64,000 nucleotides of DNA from assembly GCA_030407085.1 (NCBI GenBank), contig JAQOWT010000028.1, positions 1 to 64,000 of the forward strand, given 5' to 3'. The translations under genes were made by a program, and so were the position numbers. The notes beneath the pieces are model-generated. The model made no database searches. It saw only the letters and a program-made list of their open reading frames with translations, and was not told the origin of the DNA. This stretch comes from Trichopria drosophilae. Taxonomy: Eukaryota; Arthropoda; Insecta; Hymenoptera; Diapriidae. The first letter of the stretch is position 1; the number at the start of each line of letters is the position of its first letter. Below, piece after piece: positions 35,553 to 48,600 of the stretch.

Positions 35553-37040
35553 CTTAAAGTTACTATTTTTGTTCTCCAATTATATAATAAATATATTAAA
35601 TTAGGAAATACTCCACCATATAAATTATTAAATTCCTTTGTAATACTATTCAAATAAAAAAAAAATTCTCCAAAACAAACAAAACAAATACAACACTATT
35701 TCACATTTAATCATCAATAATATTATGAATATGGCTTCGAAGATATAATATTAAATTTCAGTTCTAGATAAAAAAAAAAATATACAATGTCACATAAAAA
35801 TGTCAAATATATACGTATTCAGTAAATCTTGATCCATACACTTACATTATACACATTACACAAATACAAATTTCCTTATACATAAATCAAAACAAAAAAA
35901 CCTCAACTTTATTCTAAAAATAGTCATCTTCAATTCCACGCAATAATTTTTAATAAATAACAACATTCATATTCACTATTGTATAACTGACAGATTTCCA
36001 GAAAACACAAAAAAAAATTAATTAAATATCTTTATAATTTAAATAAAAATATAAAAAAAAATTTAAATATGATCAGAAAAGAAAATATATATATCATTCA
36101 TACTTCATAAATGTAAAAATAAAATAAATTAATTAAATAAATAAAATTTAAAAAAAAAACGTTAAAATGTTTTAGTTAATTTCGCATACTACTTTATACA
36201 TGCTATTTTCATTTTCGTTCGAAATCGGAGTTGTTTACCTACACTCACTACTTGGCAATATACAACAACATAATAATTCTCAAATAAAATTTAAATACTT
36301 TATCCTAGAAAGAGAATTTTCATAGCTTTTAACGGAAACATGTAATTTATAAAATTAAAAACAGCTAATTCAATCTCTACGAAAAATTATAAGATTTTCA
36401 TCATAATTAATAATTTCCTTATTGTACAAAACTATTATTCACTCATACACATAATCACACACTCTGGTTATTCCAAGAATAGTCAATCATTATTTAAACA
36501 TATAATTATATGAAACTCGTGATGAAATTGAAAATTTATGAAAATATGAATTTATAATAATACTTATTTTACACAATAATTTATTCGATAATTGTAATAC
36601 TTTATTCTAATTCTTATTCCGAATTTTCAAACAAAAATTATAATATATCCTATTAATGCTATAGGGATATATAAAAGAGCTATATTAATTATGATAAATT
36701 TTCGAATTTAACCCGAATACACTTTCCCATTATGAAATTTTAATAATATCTTAAATAAAATCATGAAAATATATCTTATTAATATATAATACAACCTTAA
36801 ATTAAAATAAAACCAAATGTTTTCAATATTGAAACAGTAATACTGAAGATTTCACTCCCGTACTTCTGAGAATCAACAGTCATTAATTCGCATATTTAAC
36901 TGAAACTCATTTTTAACGCATGAAAATTTTAACTTATTATAGAATTATATGAACGAAAATAAAATTAATTATCAAACCCATCAGTAAAAAGAATAAAACG
37001 ATTATTGTGATTTTTAATATGAATTCATTTTCAATAAAGA
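35553..37040 (-). other. Long 5' leader of the retrotransposon
   Basis: About 1.5 kb of strongly AT-rich DNA separates the primer-binding site from the gag ATG. No ORF of note and no tRNA or other RNA gene was seen. It contains several A and T homopolymer runs. It presumably holds packaging or translation signals, such as an internal ribosome entry site, since scanning through this length would meet several short upstream ATGs. Nothing more specific can be supported. Confidence 0.7.
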
Positions 37041-37042
37041 GT

Positions 37043-37060
37043 ATCCCACTTCTGACACCA
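37043..37060 (-). promoter_or_regulatory. Primer-binding site, tRNA-Leu type
   Basis: Two bases after the 5' LTR the sense strand reads tggtgtcagaagtgggat. Its complement ends in CCA and matches the last 18 nt of animal tRNA-Leu(CAA) as I remember that sequence: T-stem ccac, acceptor ttctgac, discriminator A, CCA. It primes minus-strand DNA synthesis. Confidence 0.85.
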
Positions 37061-37062
37061 TT

Positions 37063-37608
37063 TGTTAGTCTTTATGTTTTAAGACGAATATTAAATAAAA
37101 GGTTGTCTCTTTATAAACCTCTCTACAGAGGCGAAAATGTATTTATATTAATATATTATTGAATAAAAATAAAATATATATTATTATTAATAAATATGAC
37201 ACAGAATATAATTAAGAATTATTGTAAATTGAAATATACATATAAGTTTAATTACTTACCAATTAATCCTCTTCAGCTCTTCAATCAAATAGTAAAAAAG
37301 AAAAATGATTACGGTCAAATCTATTTACTATATTTATTTTATTAAAAGGGATAACCCACAATACTTGAGGTATTCAATTATAAAATTACACTTGAAAAAG
37401 AAAATCACTATAAACCTTTTGATGCTCTCTCTGAGGCGATTATACGTAGACTAACTAGTCGGTTGAACTTGATGTCAATTCAAATCGAACCACCTTGACT
37501 ACACAGAATTATATATTACATACTCATTTTCTTAGTAACTATTAAATGTTCGACTTTGACTAGTTGATCGTTACAACCAAATAAATATATATTATGCTGG
37601 ATGTAACA
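37063..37608 (-). repeat. 5' LTR of the retrotransposon
   Basis: This is the 546-bp upstream LTR in sense orientation, with TG...CA ends, and it appears identical to the 27172-27717 copy. It should contain the promoter. A tataatatatattta stretch near the sense start and TATA-like stretches further on are possible core elements, but none is decisive in DNA this AT-rich. A strong splice-donor-like site lies at 37254-37260. Confidence 0.96.
37254..37260 (-). promoter_or_regulatory. Candidate splice donor in the 5' LTR
   Basis: The sense strand reads attg|gtaagtaatt, close to the consensus donor G|GTAAGT. It lies about 70 nt downstream of the LTR AATAAA signals, so it would fall in U5 and be present in the RNA leader. 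Joined to the acceptor at 29584 it would remove gag and pol and bring the third gene near the RNA 5' end. No transcript evidence is available. Confidence 0.35.
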
Positions 37609-37612
37609 CTAA
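37609..37612. other. Target site duplication, right copy (CTAA)
   Basis: This direct repeat of 27168-27171 adjoins the CA end of the right LTR. The satellite resumes in exact phase after it. Confidence 0.93.
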
Positions 37613-40600
37613 AATGGACACGCATGGTCGTAGAGCTTCGGAAAAAATTGCATTCAGTAGCTAATTTAATCATATAAACATCTGTGAGAGTTTTATTCAA
37701 CATCAGCCATTGTTTATTTAAAAATGTTATAAACAATACCAGCAGCCAGATGCTAAAATGGACACGCAAGGTCCTAGAGCTTCGGAAAAAATTCCTTTCA
37801 GTAGCTAATTTAATCCTATAAACACCTGTAAGGGTTTTAGTCAACATCAGCCATTGTTTATTTCAAAATGTTATAAACAATACTAGCAGCCAGATGCTAG
37901 AATGGACACGCATGGTCGTAGAGCTTCGGAAAAAATTGCTTTCAGTAGATAATTTAATCCTGTGAATATCTGTAAGGGTTTTATTCAACATCAGCCATTG
38001 TTTATTTAAAAATGTTATAAACAATACCAGCAGCCAGATGCTAAAATGGACACGCATGGTCGTAGAGCTTCGGAAAAAATTCCTTTGAGTAGCTAATTTA
38101 ATGCTATAAACACCTGTAAGGGTTTTAGTCAACATCAGCCATTGTTTATTTAAAAATGTTATAAACAATACCAGCAGCCAGATGCTAGAATGGACACGCA
38201 TGGTTGTAGACCTTCGGAAAAAATTGTTTTGTGTAGCTAATTTAATCCTGTGAATATCTGTAAGGGTTTTATTCAACATCAGCCATTGTTTATTTAAAAA
38301 TGTTATAAACTATACCAGCAGCCAGATGCTAAAATGACACGCAAGGTCCTAGAGCTTCGGAAAAAATTCCTTTGAGTAGCTAATTTAATGCTATAAACAC
38401 CTGTAAGGGTTTTAGTCAACATCAGCCATTGTTTATTTAAAAATGTTATAAACAATACCAGCAGCCAGATGCTAGAATGGACAAGCATGGTTGTAGACCT
38501 TCGGAAAAAATTGTTTTGTGTAGATAATTTCATACTACAAACACCTGTAAGGGTTTTAGTCAACATCAGCCATAGATTATTTAAAAATGTTATAAACAAT
38601 ACCAGCAGCCAGATGCTAGAATGGACACGCATGGTCGTAGAGCTTCGGAAAGTATTGCTTTCAGTAGCTAATTGAATCCTGTGAATATCTGCAATGGTTT
38701 TATTCAACATCAGCCATTGTTTATTTAAAAATGTTATAAACAATACCAGCAGCCAGATGCTAAAATGGACACACATGGTCGTAGAGCTTCGGAAAAAATA
38801 GCTTTGTGTAGCTAATTTAATCCTATAAACACCTGTAAGGGTTTTAGTCAACATCAGCCATTGTTTATTTAAAAATGTTATAAACAATACCAGCAGCCAG
38901 ATGCTAGAATGGACACGCATGGTTGTAGACCTTCGGAAAAAATTGTTTTGTGTAGCTAATTTCATCCTACAAATACCTGTTAGGGTTTTAGTCAACATCA
39001 GCCATAGATTATTTAAAAATGTTATAAACAATACCAGCAGCCAGATGCTAAAATGGACACGCATGGTCGTAGAGCTTCGGAAAAAATTGCTTCGAGTAGC
39101 TAATTTAATCCTGTGAATATCTGTAAGGGTTTTATTCAACATCAGCCATTGTTTATTTAAAAATGTTATAAACAATACCAGCAGCCAGATGCTAAAATGG
39201 ACACGCAAGGTCCTAGAGCTTCGGAAAAAATTCCTTTGAGTAGCTAATTTAATCCTATAAACACCTGTAAGGGTTTTAGTCAACATCAGCCATTGTTTAT
39301 TTAAAAATGTTATAAACAATACCAGCAGCCAGATGCTAGAATGGACACGCATGGTCGTAGAGCTTCGGAAAAATTGCTTTCAGTAGCTAATTTATTCCTG
39401 TGAATATCTCTAAGGGTTTTATTCAACATCAGCCATTCTTTATTTAAAAATGTTATAAACAATACCAGCAGCCAGATGCTAAAATGGACACGCATGGTCG
39501 TAGAGCTTCGGAAAAAATTCCTTTGAGTAGCTAATTTAATCCTATAAACACCTGTATGCGTTTTAGTCAACATCAGCCATTGTTTATTTAAAAATGTTAT
39601 AAACAATACCAGCAGCCAGATGCTAGAATGGACACGCATGGTTGTAGACCTTCGGAAAAAATTGTTTTGTGTAGATAATTTCATACTACAAACACCTGTA
39701 AGGGTTTTAGTCAACATCAGCCATAGATTATTTAAAAATGTTATAAACAATACCAGCAGCCAGATGCTAAAATGGACACGCATGGTCGTAGAGCTTCGGA
39801 AAAAAATCCTTTCAGTAGCTAATTTAATCCTATAAACATCTGTAAGGGTTTTAGTCAACATCAGCTATTGTTTATTTAAAAATGTTATAAACAATACCAG
39901 CAGCCAGATGCTAGAATGGACACGCATGGTCGTAGAGCTTCGGAAAAAATTGCTTTCAGTAGATAATTTAATCCTGTGAATATCTGTAAGGGTTTTATTC
40001 AACATCAGCCATTGTTTATTTAAAAATGTTATAAACAATACCAGCAGCCAGATGCTAAAATGGACACGCATGGTCGTAGAGCTTCGGAAAAAATAGCTTT
40101 GTGTAGCTAATTTAATCCTATAAACACCTGTAAGGGTTTTAGTCAACATCAGCCATTGTTTATTTAAAAATGTTATAAACAATACCAGCAGCCAGATGCT
40201 AGAATGGACACGCATGGTTGTAGACCTTCGGAAAAAATTGTTTTGTGTAGCTAATTTAATCCTGTGAATATCTGTAAGGGTTTTATTCAACATCAGCCAT
40301 TGTTTATTTAAAAATGTTATAAAGAATACCAGCAGCCAGATGCTAAAATGGACACGCATGGTCGTAGAGCTTCGGAAAAAATTGCATTCAGTAGCTAATT
40401 TAATCATATAAACATCTGTGAGAGTTTTATTCAACATCAGCCATTGTTTATTTAAAAATGTTATAAACAATACCAGCAGCCAGATGCTAAAATGGACACG
40501 CAAGGTCCTAGAGCTTCGGAAAAAATTCCTTTGAGTAGCTAATTTAATCCTGTGAATATCTGTAAGGGTTTTATTCAACATCAGCCATTGTTTATTTAAA

Positions 40601-42600
40601 AATGTTATAAACAATACCAGCAGCCAGATGCTAAAATGGACACGCATGGTCGTAGAGCTTCGGAAAAAATAGCTTTGTGTAGCTAATTTAATCCTATAAA
40701 CACCTGTAAGGGTTTTAGTCAACATCAGCCATTGTTTATTTAAAAATGTTATAAACAATACCAGCAGCCAGATGCTAGAATGGACACGCATGGTTGTAGA
40801 CCTTCGGAAAAAATTGTTTTGTGTAGCTAATTTAATCCTGTGAATATCTGTAAGGGTTTTATTCAACATCAGCGATTGTTTATTTAAAAATGTTATAAAC
40901 TATACCAGCAGCCAGATGCTAAAATGACACGCAAGGTCCTAGAGCTTCGGAAAAAATTCCTTTGAGTAGCTAATTTAATCCTATAAACACCTGTAAGGGT
41001 TTTAGTCAACATCAGCCACTGTTTATTTAAAAATGTTATAAACAATACCAGCAGCCAGATGCTAGAATGGACACGCATGGTTGTAGACCTTCGGAAAAAA
41101 TTGTTTTGTGTAGATAATTTCATACTACAAACACCTGTAAGGGTTTTAGTCAACATCAGCCATAGATTATTTAAAAATGTTATAAACAATACCAGCAGCC
41201 AGATGCTAGAATGGACACGCATGGTCGTAGAGCTTCGGAAAGTATTGCTTTCAGTAGCTAATTGAATCCTGTGAATATCTGCAATGGTTTTATTCAACAT
41301 CAGCCATTGTTTATTTAAAAATGTTATAAACAATACCAGCAGCCAGATGCTAAAATGGACACACATGGTCGTAGAGCTTCGGAAAAAATAGCTCTGTGTA
41401 GCTAATTTAATCCTATAAACACCTGTAAGGGTTTTAGTCAACATCAGCCATAGATTATTTAAAAATGTTATAAACAATACCAGCAGCCAGATGCTAGAAT
41501 GGACACGCATGGTTGTAGACCTTCGGAAAAAATTGTTTTGTGTAGATAATTTCATACTACAAACACCTGTAAGGGTTTTAGTCAACATCAGCCATAGATT
41601 ATTTAAAAATGTTATAAACAATACCAGCAGCCAGATGCTAAAATGGACACGCATGGTCGTAGAGCTTCGGAAAAAATTGCATTCAGTAGCTAATTTAATC
41701 ATATAAACATCTGTGAGAGTTTTATTCAACATCAGCCATTGTTTATTTAAAAATGTTATAAACAATACCAGCAGCCAGATGCTAAAATGGACACGCAAGG
41801 TCCTAGAGCTTCGGAAAAAATTCCTTTGAGTAACTAATTTAATCCTGTGAATATCTGTAAGGGTTTTATTCAACATCAGCCATTGTTTATTTAAAAATGT
41901 TATAAACTATACCAGCAGCCAGATGCTAAAATGGACACGCATGGTCGTAGAGCTTCGGAAAAAATTGCTTCGAGTAGCTAATTTAATCCTGTGAATATCT
42001 GTAAGGGTTTTATTCAACATCAGCCATTGTTTATTTAAAAATGTTATAAACAATACCAGCAGCCAGATGCTAAAATGGACACGCAAGGTCCTAGAGCTTC
42101 GGAAAAAATTCCTTTGAGTAGCTAATTTAATCCTATAAACACCTGTAAGGGTTTTAGTCAACATCAGCCATTGTTTATTTAAAAATGTTATAAACAATAC
42201 CAGCAGCCAGATGCTAGAATGGACACGCATGGTCGTAGAGCTTCGGAAAAAATTGCTTTCAGTAGCTAATTTATTCCTGTGAATATCTCTAAGGGTTTTA
42301 TTCAACATCAGTCATTCTTTATTTAAAAATGTTATAAACAATACCAGCAGCCAGATGCTAAAATGGACACGCATGGTCGTAGAGCTTCGGAAAAAATTGC
42401 TTCGAGTAGCTAATTTAATCCTGTGAATATCTGTAAGCGTTTTAGTCAACATCAGCCATTGTTTATTTAAAAATGTTATAAACAATACCAGCAGCCAGAT
42501 GCTAGAATGGACACGCATGGTTGTAGACCTTCGGAAAAAATTGTATTATGTAGCGAATTTAATCCTACAAACACCTGTAAGGGTTTCAGTCAACATCAGC
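37609..42600. repeat. Super-repeat block B2 (copy of 17380-22370)
   Basis: This is the second copy of block A2 and was the direct continuation of block B1 before the retrotransposon inserted. Differences from A2 are few: a one-base deletion near 39373, single substitutions near 38973 and 39838, and a monomer-boundary variant near 41905. Similarity breaks near 22370/42600. After that point the right copy resembles the 16.3-17.4 kb segment instead, which marks a recombination junction in the array. Confidence 0.78.
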
Positions 42601-45600
42601 CATTGATTATTTAAAAATGTTATAAACAATACCAGCAGCCAGATGCTAAAATGGACACGCATGGTCGTAGAACTTCGGAAAAAATAGCTTTGTGTAGCTA
42701 ATTTAATCCTATAAACACCTGTAAGGGTTTTAGTCAACATCAGCCATTGTTTATTTAAAAATGTTATAAACAATACCAGCAGCCAGATGCTAGAATGGAC
42801 ACGCATGGTTGTAGACCTTCGGAAAAAATTGTTTTGTGTAGCTAATTTAATCCTGTGAATATCTGTAAGGATTTTATTCAACATCAGCCATTGTTTATTT
42901 AAAAATGTTATAAACAATACCAGCAGCCAGATGCTAAAATGGACACGCATGGTCGTAGAGCTTCGGAAAAAATTGCATTCAGTAGCTAATTTAATCATAT
43001 AAACATCTGTGAGAGTTTTATTCAACATCAGCCATTGTTTATTTAAAAATGTTATAAACAATACCAGCAGCCAGATGCTAAAATGGACACGCAAGGTCCT
43101 AGAGCTTCGGAAAAAATTCCTTTGAGTAGCTAATTTAATCCTGTGAATATCTGTAAGGGTTTTATTCAACATCAGCCATTGTTTATTTAAAAATGTTATA
43201 AACTATACCAGCAGCCAGATGCTAAAATGACACGCAAGGTCCTAGAGCTTCGGAAAAAATTCCTTTGAGTAGCTAATTTAATCCTATAAACACCTGTAAG
43301 GGTTTTAGTCAACATCAGCCATTGTTTATTTAAAAATGTTATAAACAATACCAGCAGCCAGATGCTAGAATGGACACGCATGGTTGTAGACCTTCGGAAA
43401 AAATTGTTTTGTGTAGATAATTTCATACTACAAACACCTGTAAGGGTTTTAGTCAACATCAGCCATAGATTATTTAAAAATGTTATAAACAATACCAGCA
43501 GCCAGATGCTAGAATGGACACGCATGGTCGTAGAGCTTCGGAAAGAATTGCTTTCAGTAGCTAATTTAATCCTGTGAATATCTGCAATGGTTTTATTCAA
43601 CATCAGCCATTGTTTATTTAAAAATGTTATAAACAATACCAGCAGCCAGATGCTAAAATGGACACGCAAGGTCCTAGAGCTTCGGAAAAAATTCATTTGA
43701 GTAGCTAATTTAATCCTATAAACACCTGTAAGGGTTTTAGTCAACATCAGCCATTGTTTATTTAAAAATGTTATAAACAATGCCAGCAGCCAGATGCTAG
43801 AATGGACACGCATGGTCGTAGAGCTTCGGAAAAAATTGATTTCAGTAGCTAATTTATTCCTGTGAATATCTCTAAGGGTTTTATTCAACATCAGCCATTC
43901 TTTATTTAAAAATGTTATAAACAATACCAGCAGCCAGATGCTAAAATGGACACGCATGGTCGTAGAGCTTCGGAAAAAATTGCTTCGAGTAGCTAATTTA
44001 ATCCTGTGAATATCTGTATGCGTTTTAGTCAACATTAGCCATTGTTTATTTAAAAATGTTATAAACAATACCAGCAGCCAGATGCTAAAATGGACATGCA
44101 TGGTCGTAGAGCTTCGGAAAAAATAGCTTTGTGTAGCTAATTTAATCCTATAAACACCTGTAAGGGTTTTAGTCAACATCAGTCATTGTTTATTTAAAAA
44201 TGTTATAAACAATACCAGCAGCCAGATGCTAGAATGGACACGCATGGTTGTAGACCTTCGGAAAAAATTGTTTTGTGTAGATAATTTCATACTACAAACA
44301 CCTGTAAGGGTTTTAGTCAACATCAGCCATAGATTATTTAAAAATGTTATAAACAATACCAGCAGCCAGATGCTAAAATGGACACGCATGGTCGTAGAGC
44401 TTCGGAAAAAATTGCTTCGAGTAGCTAATTTAATCCTGTGAATATCTGTAGGGGTTTTATTCAACATCAGCCATTGTTTATTTAAAAATGTTATAAACAA
44501 TACCAGCAGCCAGATGCTAAAATGGACACGCAAGGTCCTAGAGCTTCGGAAAAAATAGCTTTGTGTAGCTAATTTAATCCTATAAACACCTGTAAGGGTT
44601 TTAGTCAACATCAGCCATTGTTTATTTAAAAATGTTATAAACAATACCAGCAGCCAGATGCTAGAATGGACACGCATGGTCGTAGAGCTTCGGAAAAAAT
44701 TGCTTTCAGTAGATAATTTAATCCTGTGAATATCTGTAAGGGTTTTATTCAACATCAGCCATTGTTTATTTAAAAATGTTATAAACAATACCAGCAGCCA
44801 GATGCTAAAATGGACACGCATGGTCGTAGAGCTTCGGAAAAAATTGTATTATGTAGCGAATTCAATCCTACAAACACCTGTAAGGGTTTCAGTCAACATC
44901 AGCCATTGTTTATTTAAAAATGTTATAAACAATACCAGCAGCCAGATGCTAGAATGGACACGCATGGTTGTAGACCTTCGGAAAAAATTGTTTTGTGTAG
45001 ATAATTTCATACTACAAACACCTGTAAGGGTTTTAGTCAACATCAGCCATAGATTATTTAAAAATGTTATAAACAATACCAGCAGCCAGATGCTAAAATG
45101 GACACGCATGGTCGTAGAGCATCGGAAAAAATTGCTTCGAGTAGCTAATTTAATCCTGTGAATATCTGTAAGAGTTTTATTCAACATCAGCCATTGTTTA
45201 TTTAAAAATGTTATAAACAATACCAGCAGCCAGATGCTAAAATGGACACGCAAGGTCCTAGAGCTTCGGAAAAAATTCCTTTCAGTAGCTAATTTAATCC
45301 TATAAACACCTGTAAGGGTTTTAGTCAACATCAGCCATTGTTTATTTAAAAATGTTATAAACAATACCAGCAGCCAGATGCTAGAATGGACACGCATGGT
45401 CGTAGAGCTTCGGAAAAAATTGCTTTCAGTAGATAATTTAATCCTGTGAATATCTGTAAGGGTTTTATTCAACATCAGCCATTGTTTATTTAAAAATGTT
45501 ATAAAAAATACCAGCAGCCAGATGCTAAAATGGACACGCATGGTCGTAGAGCTTCGGAAAAAATAGCTTTGTGTAGCTAATTTAATCCTATAAACACCTG

Positions 45601-48600
45601 TAAGGGTTTTAGTCAACATCAGCCATTGTTTATTTAAAAATGTTATAAACAATACCAGCAGCCAGATGCTAAAATGGACACGCATGGTCGTAGAGCTTCG
45701 GAAAAAATAGCTTTGTGTAGCTAATTTAATCCTATAAACACCTGTAAGGGTTTTAGTCAACATCAGCCATTGTTTATTTAAAAATGTTATAAACAATACC
45801 AGCAGCCAGATGCAAGAATGGACAGGCATGGTCGTAGAGCTTCGGAAAAAATTGCTTTCAGTAGATAATTTAATCCTGTGAATATCTGTAAGGGTTTTAT
45901 TCAACATCAGCCATTGTTTATTTAAAAATGTTATAAACAATACCAGCAGCCAGATGCTAAAATGGACACGCATGGTCGTAGAGCTTCGGAAAAAATAGCT
46001 TTGTGTAGCTAATTTAATCCTATAAACACCTGTAAGGGTTTTAGTCAACATCAGCCATTGTTTATTTAAAAATGTTATAAACAATACCAGCAGCCAGATG
46101 CTAGAATGGACACGCATGGTTGTAGACCTTCGGAAAAAACTGTTTTGTGTAGCTAATTTAATCCTGTGAATATCTGTAAGGGTTTTATTCAACATCAGCC
46201 ATTGTTTATTTAAAAATGTTATAAACTATACCAGCAGCCAGATGCTAAAATGACACGCAAGGTTCTAGAGCTTCGGAAAAAATTCCTTTGAGTAGCTAAT
46301 TTAATCCTATAAACACCTGTAAGGGTTTTAGTCAACATCAGCCATTGTTTATTTAAAAATGTTATAAACAATACCAGCAGCCAGATGCTAGAATGGACAC
46401 GCATGGTTGTAGACCTTCGGAAAAAATTGTTTTGTGTAGATAATTTCATACTACAAACACCTGTAAGGGTTTTAGTCAACATCAGCCATAGATTATTTAA
46501 AAATGTTATAAACAATACCAGCAGCCAGATGCTAGAATGGACACGCATGGTCGTAGAGCTTCGGAAAGAATTGCTTTCAGTAGCTAATTTAATCCTGTGA
46601 ATATCTGCAATGGTTTTATTCAACATCAGCCATTGTTTATTAAAAAATGTTATAAACAATACCAGCAGCCAGATGCTAAAATGGACACACATGGTCGTAG
46701 AGCTTCGGAAAAAATAGCTTTGTGTAGCTAATTTAATCCTATAAACACCTGTAAGGGTTTTAGTCAACATCAGCCATTGTTTATTTAAAAATGTTATAAA
46801 CAATACCAGCAGCCAGATGCTAGAATGGACACGCATGGTTGTAGACCTTCGGAAAAAATTGTTTTGTGTAGCTAATTTCATCCTACAAACACCTGTAAGG
46901 GTTTTAGTCAACATCAGCCATAGATTATTTAAAAATGTTATAAACAATACCAGCAGCCAGATGCAAAAATGGACACGCATGGTTGTAGAGCTTCGGAAAA
47001 AATTGCTTCGAGTAGCTAATTTAATCCTGTGAATATCTGTAAGGGTTTTATTCAACATCAGCCATTGTTTATTTAAAAATGTTATAAACAATACCAGCAG
47101 CCAGATGCTAAAATGGACACGCAAGGTCCTAGAGCTTCGGAAAAAATTCCTTTGAGTAGCTAATTTAATCCTATAAACACCTGTAAGGGTTTTAGTCAAC
47201 ATCAGCCATTGTTTATTTAAAAATGTTATAAACAATACCAGCAGCCAGATGCTAGAATGGACACGCATGGTCGTAGAGCTTCGGAAAAAATTGCTTTCAG
47301 TAGCTAATTTATTCCTGTGAATATCTCTAAGGGTTTTATTCAACATCAGCCATTCTTTATTTAAAAATGTTATAAACAATACCAGCAGCCAGATGCTAAA
47401 ATGGACACGCATGGTCGTAGAGCTTCGGAAAAAATTGCTTCGAGTAGCTAATTTAATCCTGTGAATATCTGTAAGCGTTTTAGTCAACATCAGCCATTGT
47501 TTATTTAAAAATGTTATAAACAATACCAGCAGCCAGATGCTAGAATGGACACGCATGGTTGTAGACCTTCGGAAAAAATTGTATTATGTAGCGAATTTAA
47601 TCCTACAAACACCTGTAAGGGTTTCAGTCAACATCAGCCATTGATTATTTAAAAATGTTATAAACAATACCAGCAGCCAGATGCTAAAATGGACACGCAT
47701 GGTCGTAGAGCTTCGGAAAAAATAGCTTTGTGTAGCTAATTTAATCCTATAAACACCTGTAAGGGTTTTAGTCAACATCAGCCATTGTTTATTTAAAAAT
47801 GTTATAAACAATACCAGCAGCCAGATGCTAGAATGGACACGCATGGTTGTAGACCTTCGGAAAAAATTGTTTTGTGTAGATAATTTCATACTACAAACAC
47901 CTGTAAGGGTTTTAGTCAACATCAGCCATAGATTATTTAAAAATGTTATAAACAATACCAGCAGCCAGATGCTAAAATGGACACGCATGGTCGTAGAGCT
48001 TCGGAAAAAATTGCTTCGAGTAGCTAATTTAATCCTGTGAATATCTGTAAGGGTTTTATTCAACATCAGCCATTGTTTATTTAAAAATGTTATAAACAAT
48101 ACCAGCAGCCAGATGCTAAAATGGACACGCAAGGTCCTAGAGCTTCGGAAAAAATTCCTTTCAGTAGCTAATTTAATCCTATAAACACCTGTAAGGGTTT
48201 TAGTCAACATCAGCCATTGTTTATTTAAAAATGTTATAAACAATACCAGCAGCCAGATGCTAGAATGGACACGCATGGTCGTAGAGCTTCGGAAAAAATT
48301 GCTTTCAGTAGATAATTTAATCCTGTGAATATCTGTAAGGGTTTTATTCAACATCAGCCATTGTTTATTTAAAAATGTTATAAACAATACCAGCAGCCAG
48401 ATGCTAAAATGGACACGCATGGTCGTAGAGCTTCGGAAAAAATAGCTTTGTGTAGCTAATTTAATCCTATAAACACCTGTAAGGGTTTTAGTCAACATCA
48501 GCCATTGTTTATTTAAAAATGTTATAAACAATACCAGCAGCCAGATGCTAGAATGGACACGCATGGTCGTAGAGCTTCGGAAAAAATTCCTTTGAGTAGC

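Larger units (their letters stand above)
27172..37608 (-). mobile_element. Intact Ty3/gypsy LTR retrotransposon with an extra third gene
   Basis: This 10,437-bp element lies in minus orientation inside the satellite. Both ends are 546-bp LTRs with TG...CA termini that look identical by eye, and it is flanked by a CTAA target duplication. Sense order is 5' LTR, tRNA-Leu-type primer site, 1.5-kb leader, gag, -1 frameshift site, pol (protease, reverse transcriptase, RNase H, long insertion, integrase), third ORF, polypurine tract, 3' LTR. Domain order with integrase after RNase H places it in Ty3/gypsy (Metaviridae-type) rather than copia. No internal stop breaks any of the three genes, so it is recently inserted and may be active. 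It is long for the group because of the leader, the Pol insertion and the third gene. No envelope-like protein with a signal peptide or transmembrane anchor is present. From memory, tRNA-Leu priming is known in the insect mdg3 group. The exact lineage is unresolved. Confidence 0.97.

Noticed and set aside
34311..35579. Gag start at 35579
   Set aside because: That codon is TTG directly after a stop. The first ATG in frame is at 35552 and has a good context.
37041..37060. A tRNA gene fragment on the plus strand
   Set aside because: Only the last ~18 nt of a tRNA are present, and they sit two bases from the LTR. This is the retrotransposon primer-binding site.
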